From Rhodobacteraceae bacterium LMO-JJ12 (GTDB lineage: Bacteria; Pseudomonadota; Alphaproteobacteria; Rhodobacterales; Rhodobacteraceae): a DNA stretch of 64,000 nt. The notes beneath the pieces were generated by a model. It was given only the letters and a program-made list of their open reading frames with translations. It was not told the origin of the DNA and searched no databases. The stretch's first letter is position 1. Each line of letters opens with the position of its first letter. Position numbers and translations under genes: made by a program. This document shows, piece by piece, positions 10,218 through 18,743 of the stretch. The stretch is taken from assembly GCA_021555075.1 (NCBI GenBank), contig JAKGBX010000001.1, positions 1,612,001 to 1,676,000 of the forward strand, written 5' to 3'.

Positions 10218-11564
10218 TTACGCGCCCGAGTTGCACTTGCCGAGATCTCCACCAGCGAACATTGGGTGATCGGGGGCATATTCGACCTGAGCACGCGGCG
10301 TCACTTCGACGATTTCCAGCGTGTCATATTCGTTGGTCGGGTTTTCTTTACCCTTCATGACCAGCACGTCTTTGAAGCACTGGTGATCGTCGGCGCGATA
10401 AAGTGTCGGGCCGTTGCCAAGACCGTCGAACTCGAAGCCTTCGAGCGCTGCGGCGACGCCGCAAGGATCGAATGTGCCGGCACGTTCGCAGGCATCGGCA
10501 TAGAGCATGACTTGCGCATAGCAGGTCTGGGCCGAGTTTGACGGCGGACGGCCGTATTTCTCGCCGAAGGACTTAACGAAGGCTTTGGAGCCTTCATCCT
10601 GCAACTGCCAGTTCCAGTTCATCGAACCGAACACGCCTTGCACGTTGGCGCCAGCACCGGCGGCCATCAGCTCGGAGTAGAGCGGTACGACGATTTCGAA
10701 CTGCTTGCCGTTGACCATCTTGTCACGCAGGCCGAACTGAACCGCGTTGGTCAGCGAGTTCACCATGTTCCCGCCGTAGTGGTTCAGAACCAGCACATCG
10801 GCACCCGAGTTCAGAACGGGGGCGATGTAGGACGAGAAGTCGGTGCTTGCCAGCGGCGTCAGCACGTTGTTGACGGTTTCCCAGCCCATGGCTTCGGTTG
10901 CAGCCTGAATCGACTCCTGCTGGGTCCAGCCCCAGGTGTAGTCGGCGGTCAGGTGATAGGCGCGGCGGTCATTGCCATATTCCTTGGCCAGCACCGGTGC
11001 CAGAGCGGCACCCGACATGTAGGCATTGAAGAAGTGACGGAAGCCGTTGGCCTTCTTGTCCTTGCCAGTGGTGTCGTTGGAGTGGGTGAGGCCGGCCATG
11101 AAGATCACGCCAGCTTCCTGGCAGAGACCTTGAACAGCCACGGCCACGCCGGAGGACGAGCCGCCGTTGATCATGACAGCGCCGTCTTTTTCGATCATCG
11201 ACTTGGCCGATGCGCGTGCCGCATCCGATTTGGTCTGGGTATCGCCGGTTACAAACTGGACCTTTTTGCCCAGAATACCGTTGCCCTTCAGCGCTTTCGA
11301 GCTGAACGTGTTCATCATGCCGCTGTCGCCCTCACCGTTGAGGTGTTGGACCGCGAGTTCCTGTGCGCGCAGCTCGTCAAGACCTTCTTCGGCATAAGGG
11401 CCGGTTTGGGGCACATTGAAGCCGAGGGTCACAGTGCCGCCGGTGGGTTCATTGGTGTAGGCGCGCGCAGAGCTGGCCGTAAAGATCGTCGGCAGCGCCA
11501 CACCCGCACCGGCGATAGCGCCGGTTTTGAGCATGCCGCGACGCGTGAAATTGGATTTCGTCAT
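10218..11564 (-). CDS. Tat-exported periplasmic binding protein of HAAT family ABC importer
   Basis: Solute receptor of the importer, 448 residues, type I periplasmic fold (ANF/LivJ-AmiC-UrtA class). The start MTKSNFTRRGMLKTG has a twin-arginine-like signal with hydrophobic core AIAGAGVALPTIF and an ASSARA cleavage site. The mature protein begins with GGTVTLGFNVPQTGPYAEEG, typical of the fold. The frame stays open to 11687, but the ATG at 11564 has GGGAGG 7 bases upstream and starts the signal peptide. It is the first gene of the operon, divergent from the ScfR-like regulator. The ligand may be a short-chain acid, amide or amino acid; its neighbours acs and an ScfR/RamB-like regulator favour a small acid, but this is inference. 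Confidence 0.93.
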   Translation of the reverse strand: MTKSNFTRRGMLKTGAIAGAGVALPTIFTASSARAYTNEPTGGTVTLGFNVPQTGPYAEEGLDELRAQELAVQHLNGEGDSGMMNTFSSKALKGNGILGKKVQFVTGDTQTKSDAARASAKSMIEKDGAVMINGGSSSGVAVAVQGLCQEAGVIFMAGLTHSNDTTGKDKKANGFRHFFNAYMSGAALAPVLAKEYGNDRRAYHLTADYTWGWTQQESIQAATEAMGWETVNNVLTPLASTDFSSYIAPVLNSGADVLVLNHYGGNMVNSLTNAVQFGLRDKMVNGKQFEIVVPLYSELMAAGAGANVQGVFGSMNWNWQLQDEGSKAFVKSFGEKYGRPPSNSAQTCYAQVMLYADACERAGTFDPCGVAAALEGFEFDGLGNGPTLYRADDHQCFKDVLVMKGKENPTNEYDTLEIVEVTPRAQVEYAPDHPMFAGGDLGKCNSGA

Positions 11565-11704
11565 CGAGTTCCTCCCGTTACATTCGAGTGTGGGGGGACC
11601 TCCTCTTATGCCTCCCCACGGGCACAATTGTGCAAAGCCAGTATCCGGCCATTTATGAAAACCATGCAACAACAGCTTGGGCCTCAACGATAATTTTGTA
11701 AAAA

Positions 11705-11731
11705 ACTAGACAAGGTGACGTTGGGTCTAGT
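11705..11731. promoter_or_regulatory. Inverted repeat in divergent promoter region
   Basis: ACTAGAC and GTCTAGT (7-bp arms, 13-base spacer) lie between the divergent binding-protein gene and the ScfR-like regulator. A TATATT hexamer at 11741-11746 could be the -10 of the regulator gene. The position suits an operator for autoregulation and control of the ABC operon. The cognate regulator is not shown by the sequence. Confidence 0.4.
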
Positions 11732-11784
11732 AAAGAAAGTTATATTGCAGCGCAGAAACATGTTGAAAATGGGGAATAATTTCA

Positions 11785-13104
11785 ATGTCGCAATCAAGGC
11801 TGGCGGGGAGCCGTATTCGTGAAAGACGGCTGTTGCAGCAGATGCGACAGTCGGATTTGGCCGAGCGGGTTGGAATCTCGCCCTCCTATCTCAATTTGAT
11901 CGAGCACAACCGACGCAGAATCGGCGGGAAGTTGCTCATCAACATCGCGGGGGCGCTGAATGTCGAACCTTCGCTTCTGGCTGAGGGCGCTGAGGCGGCG
12001 CTGATCGAGCGGCTGCGCCAAGCGGCGGCAGAGGCAGGCGAAGAGGGCGCCGAGCTTGAACAGGTGGAAGAATATGCCGGGCGTTTTCCGGGCTGGGCGC
12101 GCCTGATGGTGGCGCAGCGACGCCGCATTGCGGGGTTGGAGCGCGCGGTTGAGACATTGAACGACCGGCTGACTCATGATCCGCATCTGGCGGCGACGCT
12201 GCATGAGGTACTTGATACCGCGACTGCGATCCGCTCGACCGCGTCGATCCTTGTGGAAACCCGCGAAATCGAACCGGAATGGCGCGACCGCTTTCATCGC
12301 AACATCAACGAGGATGCGCAGCGGCTGGCAGATGGGGCGCGATCACTCGCCGGGTTTCTGGATGCTGCGGATGAGGGCGAGGGCGAGCCTGGGTCGCCCC
12401 AGGATGAAGTTGAGGCGTTCTTCACGGCAAGGCGCGGGCATTTTCAACAGTTGGAAGCGGAATCCGGCAAGGCGACGCTGGCAATTCCAAGCGACATAGT
12501 CGCGCAGGCGCCAGAACTGATTTCAGCGAGCGCACAAGTGCAGGCGTTGAGTGCGCTTAACCGCTATCAAGGGGATGCGAAAGCGATGCCTCTGAAGGAG
12601 GTGCAGGAGGTGGTTGCCGCGTCGGGGCCTGATCCGCTGATGTTGGTGGCGCATTTTGGGGTCAGTCTGGGCCGTGCCTTGCGTCGGATTGCCAGCCTGC
12701 CGGATATTCAGGCGGGGTTGGTGATCTGTGATGGATCGGGCACCATCACGTTTCGCCAACCTGTTGAGGGATTCGTCTTGCCGCGGTATGGGTCGGCCTG
12801 TCCGCTTTGGCCTCTGTTTCGCGCGTTGAGCCGGCCTATGGTTCCCCTGTTTGACTATCTGCACCAGCCAAGCCGCATTGACGAACCAACGCAACGTCGC
12901 GATTTTGCTGCCTTCGCGGTGGCCGAACCCTGTGGTGCGCCCGGTCTCAACCGCGAGCCGCTTTACGAGGCGCATATGCTCCTTTTGCCGCAAAATGGCG
13001 TGGTGCGAGAAGCCAGCGCGGCGGTGGGCGCGAATTGCCGGATCTGCGCTGTGTCGGCCTGTCCGTCGCGGCGCGAACCGTCGATCATGTCCGATGGGTT
13101 TTGA
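11785..13104 (+). CDS. XRE-family regulator with ScfR/RamB-type C-terminal domain
   Basis: Transcription factor of 439 residues. Residues 8-65 form a Cro/CI helix-turn-helix (RQSDLAERVGISPSYLNLIE). A helical linker follows, and the C-terminal half is the DUF2083-type domain of short-chain-fatty-acid regulators, ending in the Cys-containing signature NCRICAVSACPSRREPSI. In actinobacteria the related RamB and PrpR control acetate and propionate genes, and PrpR-type proteins can carry cofactors at the Cys positions. Divergence from the importer and closeness to acs support a role in acetate or short-chain acid control. It is the first gene of a run that continues with the response regulator and kinase. 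Confidence 0.88.
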   Translation: MSQSRLAGSRIRERRLLQQMRQSDLAERVGISPSYLNLIEHNRRRIGGKLLINIAGALNVEPSLLAEGAEAALIERLRQAAAEAGEEGAELEQVEEYAGRFPGWARLMVAQRRRIAGLERAVETLNDRLTHDPHLAATLHEVLDTATAIRSTASILVETREIEPEWRDRFHRNINEDAQRLADGARSLAGFLDAADEGEGEPGSPQDEVEAFFTARRGHFQQLEAESGKATLAIPSDIVAQAPELISASAQVQALSALNRYQGDAKAMPLKEVQEVVAASGPDPLMLVAHFGVSLGRALRRIASLPDIQAGLVICDGSGTITFRQPVEGFVLPRYGSACPLWPLFRALSRPMVPLFDYLHQPSRIDEPTQRRDFAAFAVAEPCGAPGLNREPLYEAHMLLLPQNGVVREASAAVGANCRICAVSACPSRREPSIMSDGF

Positions 13105-13178
13105 CTTGGGCGTCGTGATTGGAGATAACGAAGGAAGGTGAGGTCAGGAGGGGCCGATCCAGGGGAGGAAATATACGC

Positions 13179-13547
13179 ATGGGCAAACATGTCCTGTTGA
13201 TTGAGGACGAGCCAAACATCATCGAGGCGATCAGTTTTATTCTGTCGCGGGATGGTTGGAAGGTGGACACCCATTCCAATGGCCAGACGGCGATTGAGAC
13301 GGTGCGCGCGAAACGCCCGGACCTTGTGATTTTGGATGTGATGCTGCCGGGGATGAGCGGCTATGACATTCTGCGCGGGCTACGTGACACGGGTGATACT
13401 GTGGATTTGCCGGTCTTGATGCTAACTGCGCGAGGCCAGACCAAGGATCGCGAGATGGCCGAAAAGATTGGCGCCAATCGATTCATGACCAAGCCGTTCT
13501 CCAATGCCGAGGTGCTCGACGCTGTGCGCGCGCTGGTGAGCGGGTGA
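13179..13547 (+). CDS. Receiver-only response regulator
   Basis: A 122-residue single REC domain without output domain. The acidic pocket is in LLIEDEPN, the phospho-acceptor Asp in LVILDVMLPG, the conserved Thr in MLTAR and the Lys in TKPF. The frame is open to 13119, but the ATG at 13179 has GGAGG about 10 bases upstream and begins directly at strand beta-1. It lies between the ScfR-like regulator and the small membrane protein/kinase genes and is the natural partner of the SLC5-kinase. Without an output domain it must act through protein contacts or as a phosphate relay or sink. Confidence 0.9.
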   Translation: MGKHVLLIEDEPNIIEAISFILSRDGWKVDTHSNGQTAIETVRAKRPDLVILDVMLPGMSGYDILRGLRDTGDTVDLPVLMLTARGQTKDREMAEKIGANRFMTKPFSNAEVLDAVRALVSG

Positions 13548-13551
13548 GTCG

Positions 13552-13989
13552 GTGAAGGGCGTGCCGCCCAGATCCAGCGAGGAGCGCGAGCCTGACATCG
13601 CAGCTGACCCGTCGGCGCGCGGGGCGCGTTCCGGGGTCTATTCTGCCGGGCGGTCGACAGAGCGACCGGCGCGGACAGGCCCGATCTTTCTGGAACGGTC
13701 CAACTATCGCTATCGTCGGCTGACTGATGCCGTTCGGTTCTTGCCTGTCATGGGCGCAATACTCTGGATGGTGCCGCTTTTGTGGACCCGCGGGGAAACC
13801 ATGAATTCGGCGGCGTTGCTCTATGTCTTCGGCATTTGGCTGGTGTTGGTGGTGGTGGCGGCGTTGCTGGCGCGGGGGTTAGGCCCGGCGGGCTGGAGCG
13901 ACGAACCGACCGACCCCCGGTTGGGGCAGCGCGCGGAGATCTCGCCCGGCGCTCCCAAAGCCGAGTCGCTTGGCACCAGGGGGGGCTGA
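13552..13989 (+). CDS. Small membrane protein linked to SLC5-histidine kinase
   Basis: A 145-residue protein with a polar, probably disordered N-terminus (about 60 residues), two transmembrane helices (around VRFLPVMGAILWMVPLLW and LLYVFGIWLVLVVVAALLA) and a short polar tail. It starts with GTG four bases after the response-regulator stop and its stop overlaps the kinase start by one base (TGATG), so it is translationally coupled to both. A two-helix protein at this position recalls the small DUF485-type partners of acetate permeases, but I see no convincing sequence match. Function is unknown; a subunit of the transporter-kinase is plausible. Confidence 0.75.
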   Translation: MKGVPPRSSEEREPDIAADPSARGARSGVYSAGRSTERPARTGPIFLERSNYRYRRLTDAVRFLPVMGAILWMVPLLWTRGETMNSAALLYVFGIWLVLVVVAALLARGLGPAGWSDEPTDPRLGQRAEISPGAPKAESLGTRGG

Positions 13990-16679
13990 TGACAGCGCTC
14001 AACAGTCTTGTCGCGGTTTGCCTGACCTACGTAGTATTTCTTTTCCTGGTGGCCTTCATGGCGGATCGGGCCGCAATGCGCGGACGCGCGCGCTGGCTAC
14101 GCTCGCCTGTGGTTTATACGCTGTCGCTGTCGATCTATTGCACCGCCTGGACGTTTTACGGTGCAGTGGGATATGCGGCGCGCTCGGGCCTTGAATATGT
14201 CACCATCTATATCGGCCCGACCCTTGTGATGGTGGGCTGGTGGTGGGGGTTGCGCAAGTTGGTGCGGGTCGGTCGTGCGCAACGCGTAACCTCGATTGCT
14301 GACCTGATTTCAAGTCGCTATGGAAAATCGACATGGCTGGCTGTGATGGTGACGACGATGGCCGTGCTGGGCTCGACGCCCTACATAGCACTTCAGTTGC
14401 AATCGGTGACGATCTCTTTCGCGGCCTTCGCCCAGTCCGGGAATCAGGCTGAGATGGCGCTCACAGCGAATGATATTCAGTCGACCGGCCTGTGGGTGGC
14501 GGCAGGGCTGGCGCTGTTTACCGTGCTGTTCGGTACCCGCAACCTTGATGCCAACGAACGCCACAGCGGCGTGGTGATGGCAATTGCGCTTGAGGCGGTG
14601 GTCAAGCTTTTTGCGCTGATGGCGGTCGGGGTTTTCGTCGTCTGGGGGCTGGGCGGTGGTGTGAATGAAACGCTGGCACGGATTGACCAGAGCGAGATTG
14701 GCCAATGGGAGGTTGCAGGCGGGCGCTGGGCCGGGCTGATCTTTTTGTCGGCGGCGGCGTTTTTGACCCTGCCACGCATGTTTCAGGTTCTGGTGGTGGA
14801 AAACGAGGATGAGGGCCACCTCAGGCTCGCGAGTTGGATGTTTCCCACCTACATGATGCTGATGAGCCTTTTTGTGCTGCCGATTGCGGTGATGGGGCTC
14901 GACCTTCTTCCCGCAGGATCGAACCCGGATCTGTTCGTTCTGACTGTTCCGCTGTCGCAGGGGCAGACCGGGCTGGCGATGCTGTCGTTCCTGGGCGGCT
15001 TCTCATCGGCCACGTCGATGGTGATCGTGGCGTCGATTGCGCTTTCTACCATGGTGTCGAACCATATTGTCGTGCCGATCTGGCTGCGGCTCGCGCATGG
15101 CGGGGCGATGGTTTCGGGCGATGTGCGCTCGCTCGTGTTGTTGTCGCGGCGGCTCTCGATTGCCGGGGTGTTGCTGCTTGGCTATCTCTATTATCGGTTT
15201 TCCGGCGGTGGTGCGGCGCTGGCGGCGATCGGGTTGATTTCCTTTGCCGGTGTGGCGCAGTTTTTGCCGGCCATGCTGGGCGGGCTCTATTGGCGCGGTG
15301 CGACGCGGGCCGGGGCGCTGATGGGGCTGGCTGTGGGCTTTGCCGTCTGGGCCTGGTCGATGCTGCTGCCGAGTTTTGGCATCGGGGTGGTGCTGAGCGA
15401 GGCGGTATGGATGCACGGCCCGTTCGGCATCGGATGGCTGCGCCCTCAGGCGCTGTTCGGGATCTCGGGGCTTGATCCGCTGGTGCATGCAATCCTGTGG
15501 TCGATGCTGCTGAACACGTTGGTTTTCGTAGTCGTTTCGCTGATGGCCTTTCCGTCGCCGCTGGAACGGTTGCAGGGGGCGCAATTCGTCGACGTGTTTC
15601 AACATTCGGCCCGGCGCCAGAGCTGGACCGGGGGCATGGCGCAGAGCGAGGATCTGCTGATCATGGCGCAGCGCATCATTGGACCCGGCGAGGCGCAGGC
15701 GCTGTTTCAGCGTGAGGCGCAACGCCATGGGCTGGCGGGATATCTGCCCGAACCCAGCCCTGATTTTCTCAACGTGCTGGAACGCGAACTGAGCGGATCG
15801 GTGGGCGCGGCGACGGCACATGCCATGGTGGGCCAGATCGTTGGCGGCGCGAGCGTCACGGTGGAAGACCTGATGGCGGTGGCCGATGAGACCGCGCAGA
15901 TGATGGAATACTCCAGCCAGCTGGAGGCGAAATCGGACGAGTTAAGCCGCACCGCGCGGCAATTGCGCGAAGCCAACGAGAAGCTGACCCAGCTTAGTGT
16001 GCAAAAGGACGCGTTTTTGAGCCAGATCAGCCATGAACTCAGAACGCCGATGACCTCGATCCGTGCATTTTCGGAAATTCTGCGTGATACCAGAGGATTG
16101 GCAGAGGAAGAGAAGGGGAAATACTCTTCGATCATCCATGATGAAACGCTCCGTTTGACCCGCCTTCTGGACGATCTTCTCGATCTGAGCGTGTTGGAAA
16201 ACGGGCAGGTCACCATGAATGTGCGACGCGGCAGCCTGTTGGGCGTAATTGATCACGCGGTGGCGGCGTCGGGGACCGGGCGGGGGCTGACGATCCGGCG
16301 CAATCGCGAGGCCGAGGCGGCGATGATCGAGACCGATCTCGACCGATTGGCGCAGGTGTTCATCAACCTGATCGCCAACGCGCAGAAATATTGCGATGCC
16401 GACGTTCCCGAGTTGACCGTTCTGATCAACCGGGGGGAATCCGGGCTTACCGTTGATTTCATCGACAATGGCAGCGGTGTTCCGAGGGATGCGCAAGGGA
16501 TTGTTTTTGAAAAGTTCTTTCGCGTCAACGACCAGAAGGCCGGCGGTGCCGGGCTTGGTCTGGCGATCTGCCGTGAGATCATGGCGCGCCTGGGCGGCTC
16601 GATTTCCTACCTTCCGGGGCAGGGTGGCGCTGCGTTCCGTGTGAGCCTGCCCGAGAACGCGATGCGGGCTGTGCAATAG
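13989..16679 (+). CDS. SLC5-type solute symporter-histidine kinase fusion (CbrA/CrbS-like)
   Basis: Membrane sensor kinase of 896 residues. Residues 1 to about 560 are a sodium:solute symporter (SLC5) module with 12-13 hydrophobic helices. A linker and coiled coil follow (MEYSSQLEAKSDELSRTA). The HisKA H-box is SHELRTPMTSIRAF with His682, and the HATPase domain has N-box IANAQKY, G1 DNGSGVP and G2 GAGLGLAI. There is no receiver. CbrA and CrbS of gammaproteobacteria have this layout and CrbS controls acs. Here the kinase sits about 8 kb from acs beside a receiver-only regulator. The frame extends upstream to 13782, but the ATG at 13989 begins the first helix and is coupled to the preceding gene. 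Confidence 0.93.
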   Translation: MTALNSLVAVCLTYVVFLFLVAFMADRAAMRGRARWLRSPVVYTLSLSIYCTAWTFYGAVGYAARSGLEYVTIYIGPTLVMVGWWWGLRKLVRVGRAQRVTSIADLISSRYGKSTWLAVMVTTMAVLGSTPYIALQLQSVTISFAAFAQSGNQAEMALTANDIQSTGLWVAAGLALFTVLFGTRNLDANERHSGVVMAIALEAVVKLFALMAVGVFVVWGLGGGVNETLARIDQSEIGQWEVAGGRWAGLIFLSAAAFLTLPRMFQVLVVENEDEGHLRLASWMFPTYMMLMSLFVLPIAVMGLDLLPAGSNPDLFVLTVPLSQGQTGLAMLSFLGGFSSATSMVIVASIALSTMVSNHIVVPIWLRLAHGGAMVSGDVRSLVLLSRRLSIAGVLLLGYLYYRFSGGGAALAAIGLISFAGVAQFLPAMLGGLYWRGATRAGALMGLAVGFAVWAWSMLLPSFGIGVVLSEAVWMHGPFGIGWLRPQALFGISGLDPLVHAILWSMLLNTLVFVVVSLMAFPSPLERLQGAQFVDVFQHSARRQSWTGGMAQSEDLLIMAQRIIGPGEAQALFQREAQRHGLAGYLPEPSPDFLNVLERELSGSVGAATAHAMVGQIVGGASVTVEDLMAVADETAQMMEYSSQLEAKSDELSRTARQLREANEKLTQLSVQKDAFLSQISHELRTPMTSIRAFSEILRDTRGLAEEEKGKYSSIIHDETLRLTRLLDDLLDLSVLENGQVTMNVRRGSLLGVIDHAVAASGTGRGLTIRRNREAEAAMIETDLDRLAQVFINLIANAQKYCDADVPELTVLINRGESGLTVDFIDNGSGVPRDAQGIVFEKFFRVNDQKAGGAGLGLAICREIMARLGGSISYLPGQGGAAFRVSLPENAMRAVQ

Positions 16680-16695
16680 GGATGGTTGCGCCCTT

Positions 16696-16711
16696 TGCGC
16701 CCAGAGGCGCA
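16696..16711 (+). terminator. Weak hairpin after the kinase gene
   Basis: TGCGCC and GGCGCA pair around a CAGA tetraloop, 17 bases after the kinase stop. There is no T-run, so termination strength is doubtful. The rest of 16680-16887 shows no gene. Confidence 0.3.
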
Positions 16712-16887
16712 CAGATGAGACAGGCATATCTGCATGATGCAAAGGTTGGAGGGGGTGGTTCTTATGACCTTCCAACTGCTGAATGATATTGGCGCGATTG
16801 TCGTCCGAATGCGCGTTTTAAGCTGCGGCGATAAGGAATTGGAAACCTTTTGTCATCTAAGCTGATCCAACAGACCCGCAGAAGGCG

Positions 16888-18084
16888 GTGGCGGAGGCTA
16901 TGGGCGAAACCGATCGATCAGACGTATTGCGGCGCAAGGCGCGCAGCGGGCGAGACGTGCATCAGGCGAGAGTGATGTCGCCGCAAAGGGCGTTGCGCCT
17001 TGCGATGGCGCGTGCCGCGGATGAACTTTTCGAGTTGGCATTGTCGGTAAACATGATCCAGCTTGAAAAGGTGACGCAGGCCGAGGCGGTGGCGGGGTTT
17101 CGCGATGATACCCTGTTGATGGTTCTTGACGGGCCGGACGGTGCGATAGGCGCGGCTTCGGTCGAGGTGTCGATCCTTGCCGGATTGATCGAAATGCAGA
17201 CCATGGGGCAGGTCCTGTCGGGTGAGGCCGGTTCGCGCGCGCCGACGCAGACGGATGCGGCGCTGGTTGCGCCTTTGCTCGATGCGAGCCTTGAGGGGTT
17301 TACCGAGAATCTCGGCGGCGAGGCCGAGGCGCGTTGGGCAGACGGGGTGCGTTTTGGCGCACGTGTGGAAAGCGCGCGGATGCTGTCTCTGCTGGTCGAG
17401 GCGGCAGATTTCCATCTTTTCCGCTTGAATGTCACGTTGGGCGAAGAGGCCAGGGAGGGCGAGATCATGATCGCGCTTCCGGTGCTTTTGCCAGTCGAGC
17501 CAGAAGGGCCTTGTGAGGATGCGGCGACGTGTGAGGGAAAGCTGATGTTGGGGCAGGGCGCCCTGTTGAGTGCCGAGGCACCGCTCAACGCGGTTTTGCA
17601 TCGGATCAGACTGCCGCTGGCCGAGGTATCAAAGCTGAAACCAGGCCATCAGCTTTTGGTCCCGCGCGAGGCGCTGAACGATACGCGGCTTGAGGCGGGA
17701 CCGAAAAGTGTGGTGCGCAAATGTCGTCTGGGACAGATCAACAGCTTTCGTGCTGTGCGGTTGATCTCGGGCGCTGAAACCGTGCGACAAGGTAACGAGA
17801 ACGACCCCCAGATGGAGGAGACGGATTGGGAGCACAGTGGTCTGGTTTCTTCGACAGGTTCGCCGGGGCGACTGAGCGATGTTTCGGGTGCGCAGAAGAC
17901 GCGGAGTGTGGGCGCTGTGGCAGGGACCAAGCCCGCGTTGCCTTTACCGGATGAGTCGCATGTAACTGGCAAAACCGGTGCGATTGTCGATCAGTCTGAT
18001 GCCTTGCCCGACCTGGCTGACCTGCCGGATTTGGGAGACTTGGGCGATCTGGTGGATCTGCCTGAGTTGGCGCTGGATGAATAG
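16888..18084 (+). CDS. Orphan FliM/FliN-domain protein
   Basis: A 398-residue protein with a FliM-like middle and a SpoA (FliM/FliN C-terminal) domain around residues 220-290 (LPLAEVSKLKPGHQLLVP followed by GQINSFRAVRLI), the surface that in FliM/FliN builds the flagellar C-ring. The EIDxL-type CheY-binding N-terminus of FliM is not seen. The C-terminus is an acidic, repetitive tail (LPDLADLPDLGDLGDL). A GTG start at 16888 has GAAGG nearby; ATG at 16900 is an alternative. No other flagellar gene is in the window. It is probably a FliM paralogue or an unconventional switch component. Confidence 0.8.
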   Translation: MAEAMGETDRSDVLRRKARSGRDVHQARVMSPQRALRLAMARAADELFELALSVNMIQLEKVTQAEAVAGFRDDTLLMVLDGPDGAIGAASVEVSILAGLIEMQTMGQVLSGEAGSRAPTQTDAALVAPLLDASLEGFTENLGGEAEARWADGVRFGARVESARMLSLLVEAADFHLFRLNVTLGEEAREGEIMIALPVLLPVEPEGPCEDAATCEGKLMLGQGALLSAEAPLNAVLHRIRLPLAEVSKLKPGHQLLVPREALNDTRLEAGPKSVVRKCRLGQINSFRAVRLISGAETVRQGNENDPQMEETDWEHSGLVSSTGSPGRLSDVSGAQKTRSVGAVAGTKPALPLPDESHVTGKTGAIVDQSDALPDLADLPDLGDLGDLVDLPELALDE

Positions 18085-18252
18085 GGCTGGAAGGGCTGTA
18101 GCGCGAGAAGATTGAGCTTCAGCCCCAGTGCGGGGCGCTCGCCGGATTTGACGGCGACCTCGGGGGGAATGTCACCTGGGTGTTTGCTGCAGGGGTGTCC
18201 GATGCTGGGTCTGATCCGGCATTCGATTTTGAAGGGGCATCGAGGGCGCGAG

Positions 18253-18678
18253 TCAGGCGGTGATCTTTTGTGACAGATAGGGCGACAGCCCGCTGACGTC
18301 ATACCCGGCTGCGGATGCAGCGGCGATGATGCTGTCGGGGTCCATCTCGCCTGCCTGGCCCAGTGCCCAAGCATTGGTGCAGCGCGTGCCGGTGCGGCAA
18401 TAAGCCAGCACCGGTGCCTCGGCCGCGGCGATCATATCGCGCAGTTGCACGATGACTTGCGGTGTCATGGTGCTGCCATCGAAGGGAAGGTCGAGAAAGG
18501 TGATGCCTTCCTTTTCGAGCGCCACGCGCAGTTGCGCCGCATGAAGTTCAGGCGGGTTTTCGCCATCAGGGCGATTGCAGATCACGGTGCGAAACCCGGC
18601 GGCTGCGATCGCCGACGCGTCTTGTGGGGTGATCTGGGGGGCGACCGAGAGGTCCGCGGTAAGTTTGCGTATATCCAT
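18253..18678 (-). CDS. TIGR01244-family sulfurtransferase/phosphatase-like protein
   Basis: A 141-residue cytoplasmic protein of the family fused to or paired with persulfide dioxygenases (the Blh N-terminal domain). It has NRPDGE after the first helix and the phosphatase/rhodanese-like loop AYCRTGTRC with the Cys-x5-Arg pattern, followed by a helix ending LSPYLSQK. The adjacent minus-strand gene at 18744 encodes a metallo-beta-lactamase-fold dioxygenase, the expected functional partner. In Agrobacterium and Xylella the two activities form one protein (Blh) under the sulfide sensor BigR. Here they are separate genes in one operon. Confidence 0.88.
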   Translation of the reverse strand: MDIRKLTADLSVAPQITPQDASAIAAAGFRTVICNRPDGENPPELHAAQLRVALEKEGITFLDLPFDGSTMTPQVIVQLRDMIAAAEAPVLAYCRTGTRCTNAWALGQAGEMDPDSIIAAASAAGYDVSGLSPYLSQKITA

Positions 18679-18743
18679 GAGGCACGGATTTAGAGCGCCG
18701 GGCGCAGTCTGTCCAGCGTTTCGATTTGCAAGAGACGCGCCGA

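Noticed and set aside
13782-13988. N-terminal extension of the SLC5-kinase
   Set aside because: The sequence overlaps the small membrane protein gene in another frame and lacks family similarity; the ATG at 13989 starts the first helix.
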